A DNA stretch of 44,143 nt, from contig JAPLOZ010000107.1 of NCBI GenBank assembly GCA_026400435.1, positions 1 through 44,143 of the forward strand. The letters are read 5' to 3'. Every line of letters begins with the position of its first letter. The first letter of the stretch is position 1. The DNA comes from Hyphomicrobiales bacterium. Lineage in GTDB: Bacteria > Pseudomonadota > Alphaproteobacteria > Rhizobiales > Rhizobiaceae. Under the pieces are notes generated by a model. That model was not told where the DNA came from. It searched no databases and was given only the letters and a program-made list of their open reading frames with translations. A program made the translations under genes and the position numbers. Shown here one piece after another: positions 25,491-34,237 of the stretch.

Positions 25491-26471
25491 TCAATTTCTA
25501 CGCAGCGCGGTCGGCGGCCTTTTGAAAGACCGCGAGAACGCCCGCGAGAATGCCGCCGCCGACGAAAAGCCGGTCCGTGCCGCGATGTCGGCCATCGGTA
25601 TGCGCGTGTCGACGACGAGCTTTCGCGCAGCCGTGAGGCGGAGCCGCAGATAGTACGCTCCAGGGGTCTCGCCGATCGAACCGCGAAACACACTTTCAAG
25701 CGTGCGCGCCGTGACGCCGGTTCGCCGGGCGATCGCCGAAACGGTCAATGGCCGGTCGACATGCGCCTCCATCAGGCGGATCGCCTGGGCAAGGCGTGGA
25801 TCGTAGCCGTCGAGCCTGCCGAGCGAGACAAGCGGCTGCGCATCCGTCGCGGCGCGCGCCTGATCGTAGATGAAGACGCTGGCGACATCGAGCGCGACGG
25901 CCATTCCGAGGCGCGAGCGAATGAGGTGAAGCATCAGGTCGAATGTCGGAGACGCGCCGCCGCAGGTGAAGACCGGGCCGTCGATGACGTAGCGGTCGGG
26001 CCGCACGTCGGTGCCGGGAAAGGCGGCGGCGAAATCCTCCATGTCCTCCCAGTGGGTTGTCGCGGCGCGCCCCTCCAGAAGGCCCGCCCTGGCCACCAGC
26101 CATGTGCCGGCCTCGACGCCTCCGCAGGCACGCGCCGAACGCGCCGCGCGGCGCAGGCCCTGAAGCAACCCTGCTGTCGCATAGCCCTGCGTTCCGAAGC
26201 CGGCGACGACGACGATCATGTCGGTGCTGGCTGCCGGGTCGAATTTTCCGCCGACGGCGATCGGAAGCCCGCAGGTGGTGACGGCCGGGTCGCCGCTGAC
26301 GGTGACGAGCCTGAAGTCGAACAAAGTCTCGCCGGCGATACGGTTTGCGGCGCGCAAGGGATCGATCGCCGAGGCTACGCACATGATCGACGCGCCGGAG
26401 AAGACCAGAACGGTGACATCGAGCCGGGTCCGTTCCGAGCGAAAGATGTCGCGGGTTTCGGGTTTTGCCAT
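25491..26471 (-). CDS. cdhR: GlxA/CdhR-type AraC-family regulator
   Basis: A 326-residue regulator with an N-terminal DJ-1/PfpI (class-I glutamine-amidotransferase-like) domain (about 15-185) and a C-terminal AraC-type double HTH (about 225-326: LTVSAIARRTGVTARTLESVF and ADIAARTGFSSAAAFSRAF). This architecture is that of GlxA-family activators, which include CdhR of carnitine catabolism and GbdR of glycine betaine catabolism. It is transcribed divergently, 70 bases from the cdhC start. This position is the reason for the symbol, which is an inference from context. The ATG at 26471 gives the normal length; the frame runs further upstream only across the divergent gene. Confidence 0.8.
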   Translation of the reverse strand: MAKPETRDIFRSERTRLDVTVLVFSGASIMCVASAIDPLRAANRIAGETLFDFRLVTVSGDPAVTTCGLPIAVGGKFDPAASTDMIVVVAGFGTQGYATAGLLQGLRRAARSARACGGVEAGTWLVARAGLLEGRAATTHWEDMEDFAAAFPGTDVRPDRYVIDGPVFTCGGASPTFDLMLHLIRSRLGMAVALDVASVFIYDQARAATDAQPLVSLGRLDGYDPRLAQAIRLMEAHVDRPLTVSAIARRTGVTARTLESVFRGSIGETPGAYYLRLRLTAARKLVVDTRIPMADIAARTGFSSAAAFSRAFSRSFKRPPTALRRN

Positions 26472-26541
26472 GAGAGCTTCGTAAAACGCAAAGCAGAGTT
26501 GCGCAAGCCGGTCCAGAATTCTGTCATTCAGGGAGAGAAAC

Positions 26542-27459
26542 ATGCCGCTAGCCATGAACCGCGAGGTCTTCATCACCTGTGCCGTGACCGGATCGGGCGG
26601 CACCCAGGACCGCAGCCCGCATGTGCCGCGTTCGCCCAAGCAGATCGCCGAATCGGCGATCGAGGCGGCCAAGGCCGGCGCGGCGATCGTGCATTGCCAT
26701 GTTCGCGACCCCGAGACGGGCAAGCCGCGCCGCGACGTCCATCTCTACCGCGAGGTGACCGAACGCATTCGCGACGCCAATGTCGACGTGGTGCTGAACC
26801 TCACAGCGGGGATGGGCGGCGACATGGTATTCGGCCCGGTCGAGAGCCCGCTGCCGCTGAAGGAGCAGGGAACCGACATGGGCGGCGCGTCGAACCGCGT
26901 CGAGCATGTGCGCCAGTGCCTGCCGGAAATCTGCACGCTCGACTGCGGCACCATGAACTTCAACGAAGCCGACTATGTCATGACCAACACGCCCGGCATG
27001 CTGCGCGCCATGGGTGGCATGATGACGGCGATGGGCGTGAAGCCCGAGATCGAGGCCTTCGACACCGGCCACCTGTGGTTCGCCAAGCAGCTGGTCGAGG
27101 AAGGCGTGCTGAAGCCTGATGCGCTGGTGCAGCTCTGCATGGGCGTGCCATGGGGCGCGCCGGACGATCTCAACACCTTCATGGCGATGGTCAACAACGT
27201 GCCGCCGACCTGGAACTGGTCGGCCTTCTCGCTCGGCCGCAACCAGATGGCCTATGCGGCGGCGGCGGTGATCGCTGGCGGCAACGTGCGCGTCGGGCTG
27301 GAGGACAATCTGTGGCTTGACAAGGGCGTGCTGGCGACGAACGCTCAACTCGTCGAGCGGGCCGTCAGTGTCATCGAGAACATCGGCGCGCGGGTCATCG
27401 GGCCCGAGGAAGTGCGCAAGAAGCTGAACCTCACCAAGCGCGCGCCGCTGGCGGCCTAA
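26542..27459 (+). CDS. cdhC: Beta-keto acid cleavage enzyme, 3-dehydrocarnitine type
   Basis: A 305-residue member of the BKACE (DUF849) family, zinc-dependent TIM-barrel Claisen-type enzymes. FITCAVTGSGGT at the start, the metal-site HCHVRDPETG, NLTAGMGGD, CTLDCGTMNF, FDTGHLWFA and GGNVRVGLEDNLWL are hallmark segments. In the carnitine pathway CdhC reacts dehydrocarnitine with acetyl-CoA to give betainyl-CoA and acetoacetate. The subtype call rests on sequence style and on the carnitine dehydrogenase 17 bases downstream plus the CdhR-type regulator upstream. AGGGAGAGAAAC precedes the ATG. Other BKACE substrates (for example 3-keto-5-aminohexanoate) are less likely here. Confidence 0.87.
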   Translation: MPLAMNREVFITCAVTGSGGTQDRSPHVPRSPKQIAESAIEAAKAGAAIVHCHVRDPETGKPRRDVHLYREVTERIRDANVDVVLNLTAGMGGDMVFGPVESPLPLKEQGTDMGGASNRVEHVRQCLPEICTLDCGTMNFNEADYVMTNTPGMLRAMGGMMTAMGVKPEIEAFDTGHLWFAKQLVEEGVLKPDALVQLCMGVPWGAPDDLNTFMAMVNNVPPTWNWSAFSLGRNQMAYAAAAVIAGGNVRVGLEDNLWLDKGVLATNAQLVERAVSVIENIGARVIGPEEVRKKLNLTKRAPLAA

Positions 27460-27476
27460 GATCCGGGGACAAGATC

Positions 27477-28586
27477 ATGACCATCGAAAAGGCGGCCTGC
27501 ATCGGCGGCGGTGTGATCGGAGCGGGCTGGGTCGCCAGGCTGCTGCTCAACGGCATCGACGTGTCGATCTACGATCCGGATCCGGAGGCCTCCCGCAAGG
27601 TCGGCGAGGTGATGAAGGGGGCGCGTCGCGCCTACAGGAAGATGCTGCCCGGCGGCCTGCCCAAAGAAGGCAAGCTCAGCTTCGCCAAGACCATCGCCGA
27701 GGCGGTGGCCGACGCCGACTTCATCCAGGAAAGCGTGCCGGAACGGCTCGACCTCAAACACAAGGTGTTGGCCGAGATCGACCTGCATGCTCCCGCCAAT
27801 TCGATCGTTGGCTCGTCGACATCGGGCATCCTGCCTTCCGACATGCAGGTGGCGATGAAAAAGCACCCAGAGCGGCTGGTCGTCGGTCACCCGTTCAATC
27901 CCGTCTATCTGCTGCCGCTGGTCGAAATCGTCGGCGGCAAGCAGACGTTTCCCGAGGCGATCGAGGTTGCAAGGGAGCTCTACGCCTCGATCGGCATGAA
28001 GCCGGTGGTGATCCGCAAGGAGATCGAGGCATTCGTGGGCGACCGCTTGCTGGAGGCTGCATGGCGCGAGGCGCTATGGCTGATCAAGGACGGCATCTGC
28101 ACGGTCGAGGAACTCGACGACATCATGCGCTACTCGTTCGGCATCCGCTGGGCGCAGATGGGCATGTTCCAGGTTTATCGCGTGGCCGGCGGCGAGGCCG
28201 GCATGCGCCACTTCATGGCGCAGTTCGGGCCCTGCCTGAAATGGCCATGGACCAAGCTGATGGACGTGCCGGAGTTCAACGACGAGCTGGTCGATCTCAT
28301 CACCGAGCAATCCGATGACCAGGCGCACGGCCTGTCGATCCGCGAGCTTGAAAAGATCCGCGACGACAATCTGGTCGCGATCATGGAAGCGCTAGGCAAG
28401 CAGAACAAGGGCAAGGGCTGGGGCGCCGGCGAGCTTTACAACGGTTATACCAAGCAGCTCTCGAAGCTCGCATCGAAGAAGGCGAAACCGGCGCTGAAGA
28501 GCAAGGTCGCGAAGTCGGCGGCCAAGGCCAAGGCGACGAAGCCGGTGAAGAAGGCCGGCAAGAAGATTGCGAAGAAGAAGGGCTAA
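27477..28586 (+). CDS. cdhA: L-carnitine dehydrogenase with unusual Lys-rich tail
   Basis: A 369-residue 3-hydroxyacyl-CoA dehydrogenase-fold enzyme that oxidises L-carnitine to 3-dehydrocarnitine with NAD. The Rossmann motif GGGVIGAGW is at 9-17, SSTSGI and VGHPFNPVYLLPLVEIVGG carry the catalytic His region, and the C-terminal helical domain (EAFVGDRLLEAAWREALWLI) is intact up to about residue 325. The last ~41 residues (coding bases 28461-28583) consist mostly of Lys and Ala, histone-H1-like (KKAKPALKSKVAKSAAKAKA and on to KKKG). This tail is not part of the enzyme fold. In some rhizobia I recall a thioesterase domain fused at this end; none is present here. It is the second gene of the operon. 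Confidence 0.85.
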   Translation: MTIEKAACIGGGVIGAGWVARLLLNGIDVSIYDPDPEASRKVGEVMKGARRAYRKMLPGGLPKEGKLSFAKTIAEAVADADFIQESVPERLDLKHKVLAEIDLHAPANSIVGSSTSGILPSDMQVAMKKHPERLVVGHPFNPVYLLPLVEIVGGKQTFPEAIEVARELYASIGMKPVVIRKEIEAFVGDRLLEAAWREALWLIKDGICTVEELDDIMRYSFGIRWAQMGMFQVYRVAGGEAGMRHFMAQFGPCLKWPWTKLMDVPEFNDELVDLITEQSDDQAHGLSIRELEKIRDDNLVAIMEALGKQNKGKGWGAGELYNGYTKQLSKLASKKAKPALKSKVAKSAAKAKATKPVKKAGKKIAKKKG

Positions 28587-28592
28587 CCGATC

Positions 28593-29756
28593 ATGGATTT
28601 CGGCCTTTCCGAAGAGCAGAAGCTGATCGTCGAGACGACGCGCGCGTTCGTCGAGAACGAGCTCTATCCACATGAGATGGAAGTAGAGCGCAGCGGCGCG
28701 TTGCGTCCCGAACTGGTCGAGGAGATCAAGGCGAAGGCGATCGAGGCCGGGCTCTATGCCGCCAACATGCCCGCCGATGTCGGCGGGGCGGGGCTCGATA
28801 CGGTGACCTGGCTGCTTTACGAGAAGGAACTTGGGCGCGCCAACTACGCGCTGCATTGGACCTGCGTGGCGCGTCCGTCCAACATCCTGCTCGCCGGCAC
28901 GGCCGAGCAGCGCGACAAGTATCTGTTCCCGTGCATTCGCGGCGAAAAATCCGACTGCCTCGCCATGACCGAGCCCGGCGCAGGATCTGACCTTCGTGGC
29001 ATGAAGGCGACCGCCGTGCAGGACGGCGGCGACTGGGTGCTGAACGGGACCAAACATTTCATCAGCCACGCCGACATCGCCGATTTCGCCATAGTCTTCA
29101 TGGCCTCGGGCGAAGAGGATTCTCCACGCGGCAAGCGCAAGAAGATCACCGCGTTCTTCGTCGACAAGGGCACGCCGGGTTTTACCGTGCGTGAGGGCTA
29201 CCGCAACGTCTCGCATCGCGGCTACACCAATTCGGTGCTCGAATTCGACGACTGCCGGCTGCCCGAAGCCCAAGTGCTCGGCGAGGTGCACAAGGGCTTC
29301 GAGGTCGCGAATTCCTGGCTCGGCGCGACGCGTCTGCAGGTAGGCGCGACCTGTCTCGGCCGTGCCGAGAGGGCGCTCGGCCACGCCATCGACTACGCAG
29401 CACAACGCGAACAATTCGGCCAGCAGATCGGCAAATTCCAGGGCGTGTCGTTCAAGCTCGCCGACATGGCGACTGAGTTGAAGGCCGCCGAACTGATGAT
29501 CCTCGAGGCCGGCTGGAAATACGATCAGGGCACGGTGAGCGACCAGGACATGGCGATGGCCAAGCTCAAGGCCACCGAGATGCTGGCCTTCGTCGCCGAC
29601 GAGGCGATCCAGATCCACGGCGGCATGGGTTTGATGGACGACCTGCCGCTGGAACGCATCTGGCGCGACGCGCGGGTAGAACGCATCTGGGAGGGCACCA
29701 GCGAAATCCAGCGGCATATCATCAGCCGCGCGCTGCTGAGGGCGGTGGGGGGATGA
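28593..29756 (+). CDS. Acyl-CoA dehydrogenase, probable gamma-butyrobetainyl-CoA dehydrogenase
   Basis: A 387-residue FAD enzyme of the acyl-CoA dehydrogenase family. MTEPGAGSDLRGM is the FAD/substrate signature. REQFGQQIGKFQGVSFKLADM and QIHGGMGLMDDLPLERIWRD are typical of the C-terminal domain, and the Glu of RIWEGTSEIQ is the expected catalytic base. Length is full. It lies 6 bases after cdhA and overlaps the CoA ligase by ATGA, so it is firmly within the operon. In this context it most likely dehydrogenates gamma-butyrobetainyl-CoA to crotonobetainyl-CoA, the CaiA-like step; the precise substrate is inferred. Confidence 0.87.
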   Translation: MDFGLSEEQKLIVETTRAFVENELYPHEMEVERSGALRPELVEEIKAKAIEAGLYAANMPADVGGAGLDTVTWLLYEKELGRANYALHWTCVARPSNILLAGTAEQRDKYLFPCIRGEKSDCLAMTEPGAGSDLRGMKATAVQDGGDWVLNGTKHFISHADIADFAIVFMASGEEDSPRGKRKKITAFFVDKGTPGFTVREGYRNVSHRGYTNSVLEFDDCRLPEAQVLGEVHKGFEVANSWLGATRLQVGATCLGRAERALGHAIDYAAQREQFGQQIGKFQGVSFKLADMATELKAAELMILEAGWKYDQGTVSDQDMAMAKLKATEMLAFVADEAIQIHGGMGLMDDLPLERIWRDARVERIWEGTSEIQRHIISRALLRAVGG

Positions 29757-31822
29757 GCCGCCTCGACCGCCTGCTGCGGCCGAAATCGATCGCCGTCGTA
29801 GGCGGCGGCTTCTTCGCGCCCAATGTCGTGAAGCAATGCCTCAAGATGGGCTTTGCCGGCGGGGTCTGGCCGGTGCATCCGTCGAAGGACGAGGTGGCCG
29901 GCGTCAAGGCATATCGCTCGCTTGCCGACCTGCCGTCGGCGCCGGACGCGACCTTCATCGGCGTCAACCGCAACCTGACAATCGACATCGTGCGCGAATT
30001 GCGCGAATGCGGCGCGGGTGGCGCGATCTGCTTCGCCGCCGGGTTCCGCGAGACGGGCAGCTATGATGCCGATGGCGAGCGGCTGCAGCGAGCGCTTGTC
30101 GAAGCGGCCGGCGACATGGCTGTCATCGGGCCTAACTGCTACGGCCTGATCAACTATGCAGATGGCGCGCTGCTGTGGCCCGACCAGCATGGCGGCCGGC
30201 GCCTGAAGCAAGGCGAGACCGGGGCGGCGATCATCACGCAGTCTTCCAACATTGCCTGCAACCTGACCATGCAGACACGCGGCCTGCCGCTCGCCTACAT
30301 GTTGACGGCCGGCAACCAGGCGCAGACTGGCCTTTCGGAGATGGCGCTCGGGCTGATCGAGGATGACAGGGTGTCGTGTCTCGGCCTGCACATAGAAGGC
30401 TTCGATTCCGCCGGTGGCTTCGAGCGGCTGGCGTCAAGGGCGCGCGAGCTGAAGAAGCCGATCGTCGCGATGAAGGTCGGGCGCTCTGAGCAGGCCCGGG
30501 TCGCAACCGTATCACACACGGCCTCGCTCGCCGGCTCGGATGCGGCGTCGGATGCCTTCCTGAAGCGGCTCGGCATAGCCAGGGTCGATACGATTCCCGC
30601 TTTTCTGGAGACGCTGAAGCTCTTCCATGGGGCTGGCGCACTGGACAGCGCCACGCTGTCTTCGATGAGTTGCTCGGGCGGCGAAGCATCGGTGATGGCC
30701 GACACGGCAGAGGGCAGGCCTGTCTCGTTCCCAGGGCTCAAGGAAGGGCACCAAGCCCGCGTTCAAGAGACTCTCGGGCCGCTGGTCGCGGTCGCCAATC
30801 CGCTCGACTACAACACCTACATCTGGGCCAACGAACCAGCGATGACGGCGACGTTCTCCGCGATGGTCTCCGGTGGCTTTGGCCTCAATCTGCTCGTGCT
30901 CGATTTTCCGCGCACCGATCGTTGCTCGGACGCCGACTGGTGGTGGACGATCAACGCCTTCGAGGCCGCACTCAAGGCGAACCAAGCGAAAGGCGCGGTC
31001 GTGGCTTCGATGGGCGAAAACCTGCCGGAACGCCACGCCGAAGAGCTGTTCGGGCGCGGCATTGTGCCGTTGATCGGCATCGCCGAGGCGATGGATGCGG
31101 CCGCGGCCGCGGCTTTCGTGGGCGAGGCGTGGAAGCGGCCGGCACCGAAGGCTGTTGCCGTCACACCGCCGTCCGGAAGGCCAGTGGGGGGTGCCTCGAT
31201 CGACGAAGCCTCCGCAAAAGCGATGCTGGCGGCTGCGGGTCTATCGGTCCCAGCCGGGCGCAATGCTTCCGACCCCGACCAGGCCGTCGCAGCAGCGTCC
31301 GACCTCGGCTTCCCCGTCGCCTTGAAGGCGCTCGGCGTCGCGCACAAGTCGGAAGCAGGCGCGGTCAAGCTCAATCTTAGAGGCGAGGCGTCGGTGCGCT
31401 TGGCCGCCGAACAGCTCGTCGATCTCGGCAGCGGACTCTATGTCGAGCGCATGGTCGAGGGTGGCGTCGCGGAGCTGATCGTCGGCATCACGCGCGACCC
31501 GATGTTTGGCCCGGTGATGACGGTCGGTTCCGGCGGCGTGCTGGTCGAACTCCTGAAGGACAGCGCAACGCTTCTCCTGCCGGCAAGCCGCGAGGACATC
31601 GAAACCGCGCTGCGCGGGCTTAAACTGTTTCCGCTGCTCGATGGTTTCAGGGGCAGGCCGAAAGCCGATCTTGCAGCGGCGATCGACGCGGTGATGACGA
31701 TTTCCGATTTCGCACGCGCCCATGCGGACCAGCTCGCCGAACTCGACATCAACCCGCTGATCGTGTGCGGCGAAGGCAAGGGCGCCTGGGTCGCGGACGC
31801 ACTTGTCGTGATGGAGGCATAG
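29753..31822 (+). CDS. ADP-forming acyl-CoA ligase (acetyl-CoA synthetase/ACD family)
   Basis: A 689-residue fused alpha-beta NDP-forming CoA ligase. An N-terminal CoA-binding Rossmann domain (about 1-130, SIAVVGGGFFAPNVVKQCL) is followed by two succinyl-CoA-synthetase-like domains. His 255 in VSHTASLAGSD matches the phospho-His motif. The C-terminal ATP-grasp domain (about 470-689) includes FPVALKALGVAHKSEAGAVKLN, VERMVEGGVAELIVG and ELDINPLIV. It would activate gamma-butyrobetaine (or carnitine) to its CoA ester using ATP with release of ADP. Its ATG overlaps the previous stop by 4 bases, and its own TAG is immediately followed by the hydratase ATG. Confidence 0.88.
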   Translation: MSRLDRLLRPKSIAVVGGGFFAPNVVKQCLKMGFAGGVWPVHPSKDEVAGVKAYRSLADLPSAPDATFIGVNRNLTIDIVRELRECGAGGAICFAAGFRETGSYDADGERLQRALVEAAGDMAVIGPNCYGLINYADGALLWPDQHGGRRLKQGETGAAIITQSSNIACNLTMQTRGLPLAYMLTAGNQAQTGLSEMALGLIEDDRVSCLGLHIEGFDSAGGFERLASRARELKKPIVAMKVGRSEQARVATVSHTASLAGSDAASDAFLKRLGIARVDTIPAFLETLKLFHGAGALDSATLSSMSCSGGEASVMADTAEGRPVSFPGLKEGHQARVQETLGPLVAVANPLDYNTYIWANEPAMTATFSAMVSGGFGLNLLVLDFPRTDRCSDADWWWTINAFEAALKANQAKGAVVASMGENLPERHAEELFGRGIVPLIGIAEAMDAAAAAAFVGEAWKRPAPKAVAVTPPSGRPVGGASIDEASAKAMLAAAGLSVPAGRNASDPDQAVAAASDLGFPVALKALGVAHKSEAGAVKLNLRGEASVRLAAEQLVDLGSGLYVERMVEGGVAELIVGITRDPMFGPVMTVGSGGVLVELLKDSATLLLPASREDIETALRGLKLFPLLDGFRGRPKADLAAAIDAVMTISDFARAHADQLAELDINPLIVCGEGKGAWVADALVVMEA

Positions 31823-32605
31823 ATGACCGACGTGATTACAACGCGCCGCGAGGGCGCGATCCTCGAAGTCACGCTCGACCGGCCGAAGGCCAACGCCATC
31901 GACCTGAAGACGTCGCGGCTGATGGGCGAGACCTTCAAGGCGTTCCGCGACGATCCTGAACTGCACGTCGGCATCGTGAAGACGGCCGGCGACAAGTTTT
32001 TCTGCGCGGGATGGGACTTGAAGGCGGCGGCCGGCGGCGACGCGGTGGACGGCGACTATGGCGTCGGCGGCTTTGCCGGACTGCAGGAGCTGCGCGACAT
32101 GAACAAGCCTGTCATTGCCTGCGTCAACGGCATGGCGGTCGGCGGCGGCTTCGAACTGGCGCTGTCGTGCGACATGATCCTGGCGTCGGACCATTCGAGC
32201 TTCGCGTTGCCGGAAATCCGCGCCGGCACGCTGGCCGATGCAGCGACGGTCAAGCTGCCGAAGCGCATTCCCTATCACGTGGCGATGGACCTGCTTTTGA
32301 CCGGCCGCTGGATGGACGTGGCCGAGGCGCATCGCTGGGGCCTGGTCAACGAGGTGCTGCCCAAAGAGAAGCTGGAGGATCGTGTGTGGGAAATCGCCCG
32401 CCTGCTGGCTTCAGGTCCGCCGCTGGTCTTTGCGGCGATCAAGGAAGTCGCGCGTGCCGCCGAGGGCATGACCTTCCAGGACACCATGAACCGCATCACC
32501 AAGCGTCAGTTTCCGACTGTCGATGCGCTGTACGGCTCGGAGGACAATCTCGAGGGGTTTCGCGCCTTCGCCGAAAAGCGCGATCCGGTCTGGAAGGGCC
32601 GCTAG
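31823..32605 (+). CDS. Enoyl-CoA hydratase, carnitinyl-CoA dehydratase-like
   Basis: A 260-residue crotonase-fold enzyme. The oxyanion-hole segments KFFCAGWDLKAAA and NGMAVGGGFELALSCDMILA are conserved, and the catalytic acidic residues fall in FALPEIRAGTLADAAT. The LPKRIPYHVAMDLLLTGRWM region and the C-terminal RDPVWKGR end are CaiD-like. In this operon it would add water to crotonobetainyl-CoA to give carnitinyl-CoA, the reverse direction from anaerobic E. coli CaiD. The start codon abuts the ligase stop with zero spacing. It is the last gene of the operon. Confidence 0.85.
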   Translation: MTDVITTRREGAILEVTLDRPKANAIDLKTSRLMGETFKAFRDDPELHVGIVKTAGDKFFCAGWDLKAAAGGDAVDGDYGVGGFAGLQELRDMNKPVIACVNGMAVGGGFELALSCDMILASDHSSFALPEIRAGTLADAATVKLPKRIPYHVAMDLLLTGRWMDVAEAHRWGLVNEVLPKEKLEDRVWEIARLLASGPPLVFAAIKEVARAAEGMTFQDTMNRITKRQFPTVDALYGSEDNLEGFRAFAEKRDPVWKGR

Positions 32606-32677
32606 GCCGCAACAACGGTTGATACGGCGTGCGCCTGGACTAGATTGATCCCCGAGAGGCAAATCGGGGAACCACAC

Positions 32678-33628
32678 GTGGCGGCGCATTCGGGCTCCAA
32701 GATCGTGATCTATGCAGCGGTGGCCGGCAATCTGCTGATTGCCGTCACGAAGTTCATCGCCGCGTATTTCACAGGCAGTTCGGCAATGCTTTCGGAGGGT
32801 GTCCATTCGCTGGTCGACACTGGAAACGGCGGACTTCTGCTGTTCGGCCTCAAACGCGCCAGCCGCCCAGCCGACATAACGCATCCCTTCGGCCATGGCC
32901 GCGAGCTGTATTTCTGGAGCTTCATCGTCGCGCTGCTGATCTTTTCGCTGGGCGCGGGCGTGTCCTTCTACGAAGGCGTCATCCACATCCTCGACCCTCA
33001 GCCGGTTCGCAACGTCTCCGTCACCTACATCGTGCTCGGACTTTCGATGCTCTTCGAGGGGGTTTCGTGGTACGTCGCGCTCAAGGAGTTCCGCAGCTCC
33101 AAGGGCAAGCTCGGATATCTGCAAGCCGTCAAACTGAGCAAGGACCCCAGCGTGTTCACGGTCCTGTTCGAGGATACGGCGGCGCTGCTTGGGCTGCTCG
33201 TGGCGCTGATCGGCATCAGCGCGGCGCATTATTTCGAGATACCGGAACTGGATGGCGTCGCGTCTATCGGCATTGCCTGCGTGCTCGGCATGACCGCGAT
33301 CTTCCTGGCGCGCGAAAGCAAGGGCCTGCTGATGGGCGAGGCGGCCGCGCCGGAGGTGCAGAAACGCTTGCGCGAGATAGCGATCGTCGATCCGTCGGTG
33401 CGCGGCGTCAACGGCGTACTGACCGTGCATATCGGCCCGACGCAGATCGTCGCCAATCTGAGCCTCGAATTCGAGGACGCCGCGACAGCGCCCGAAATCG
33501 AGGCGTGCATGGAGAGGCTGGAGGCGACGATCAAGGCGCAGGTGCCGGAGGTGACGGCAGTGTTCGTCAAGCCGCAGACGCCGGCCAGATTCGCCGAGCA
33601 GCGCGCGGCGCTTGCGGTCGAGCGATAG
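32678..33628 (+). CDS. Cation diffusion facilitator (CDF) transporter
   Basis: A 316-residue inner-membrane metal/proton antiporter with about six transmembrane helices (NLLIAVTKFIAAYF, LYFWSFIVALLIFSLGAGV, YIVLGLSMLFEGV, TAALLGLLVALIGI and IGIACVLGMTAIFLA are evident) and a C-terminal cytoplasmic domain. The metal-site signature HSLVDTGN lies in helix 2 and FEDTAAL in helix 5. HPFGHGRELYFW is typical of the subfamily with an extended loop. It usually exports zinc, iron or manganese. The start is a GTG at 32678 after CGGGGAA; a TTG at 32645 is less likely. Confidence 0.88.
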   Translation: MAAHSGSKIVIYAAVAGNLLIAVTKFIAAYFTGSSAMLSEGVHSLVDTGNGGLLLFGLKRASRPADITHPFGHGRELYFWSFIVALLIFSLGAGVSFYEGVIHILDPQPVRNVSVTYIVLGLSMLFEGVSWYVALKEFRSSKGKLGYLQAVKLSKDPSVFTVLFEDTAALLGLLVALIGISAAHYFEIPELDGVASIGIACVLGMTAIFLARESKGLLMGEAAAPEVQKRLREIAIVDPSVRGVNGVLTVHIGPTQIVANLSLEFEDAATAPEIEACMERLEATIKAQVPEVTAVFVKPQTPARFAEQRAALAVER

Positions 33629-33643
33629 GCTCGCAAACGCTGT

Positions 33644-34237
33644 TCAGTTCAGCGGGATGTCGTTGTCGCCCTTGCCGGATTGGTAGGTCGATGACAGCAA
33701 GTCATAGGTCGCGGCGATTTCCGCGATGCGGGTCTCCAGCCGCGCCCGCTCGGCCCCGGGCAGGTCGCGCACCAGCCTGCGGATCGAATAGCTCTTCCAG
33801 TAGGCATTCTCGGCATTGTAGCCGCCGGGTTCCAGCGTGAAGACCTCTTTCAGGATCTTGAGATCGTGCGGGATTGCGAAGCTGTCGCGCGAATCCTCGT
33901 GGCTGAACAGGTAGTAGAAATTGTCGAAGCCCGTCCAGGTGATCGCCGACAGGCAGAGCGAGCAGGGCTCGTGCGTTGCAAGGAAGATCGCTTGCTTCGT
34001 GTCGACGCGTTCGGCCTTGGGCATCTCGTAGAAGCGCTTCAGGCAATGCACCTCGCCGTGCCAGAGCGGGTTCTCCGTCTCGTGGTTGGTTTCGGCGATG
34101 ACTAGCGAGCGATCCGATTTGCGCAGGATCGCCGCGCCGAACAGCTTGTCGCCATGCACCACGCCGGCCGCTGTCTTCGGCACGATATCCTCTTCGATCA
34201 CGTCAAGCAGCCGGTCGATGAGTGAAATGTCGGTCAT
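33644..34237 (-). CDS. Nucleoside/base deaminase of the CDA fold, possibly guanine deaminase
   Basis: A 197-residue zinc deaminase of the cytidine deaminase superfamily. The first zinc motif is HGEVH (canonical H-A-E replaced by H-G-E, proton-shuttle Glu kept), and the second is EPCSLC (PCxxC). Upstream, GDKLFGAAILR is the usual substrate-loop strand. The gene overlaps the ureidoglycolate lyase start by 4 bases (ATGA) and is the last gene of the minus-strand ureide operon, so a purine-related deamination, such as guanine to xanthine, is the natural guess. Bacterial CDA-fold guanine deaminases of similar size are known. It could also act on another amino compound of the pathway. Confidence 0.75.
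   Translation of the reverse strand: MTDISLIDRLLDVIEEDIVPKTAAGVVHGDKLFGAAILRKSDRSLVIAETNHETENPLWHGEVHCLKRFYEMPKAERVDTKQAIFLATHEPCSLCLSAITWTGFDNFYYLFSHEDSRDSFAIPHDLKILKEVFTLEPGGYNAENAYWKSYSIRRLVRDLPGAERARLETRIAEIAATYDLLSSTYQSGKGDNDIPLN

Noticed and set aside
25484..25699. Short minus-strand frame next to the antitoxin-like gene as a possible toxin
   Set aside because: It overlaps the AraC HTH coding region in another frame and shows no toxin-family pattern.
28392..29717. A 441-codon minus-strand frame opposite the acyl-CoA dehydrogenase
   Set aside because: Shadow of a well-supported gene within a tightly packed operon.
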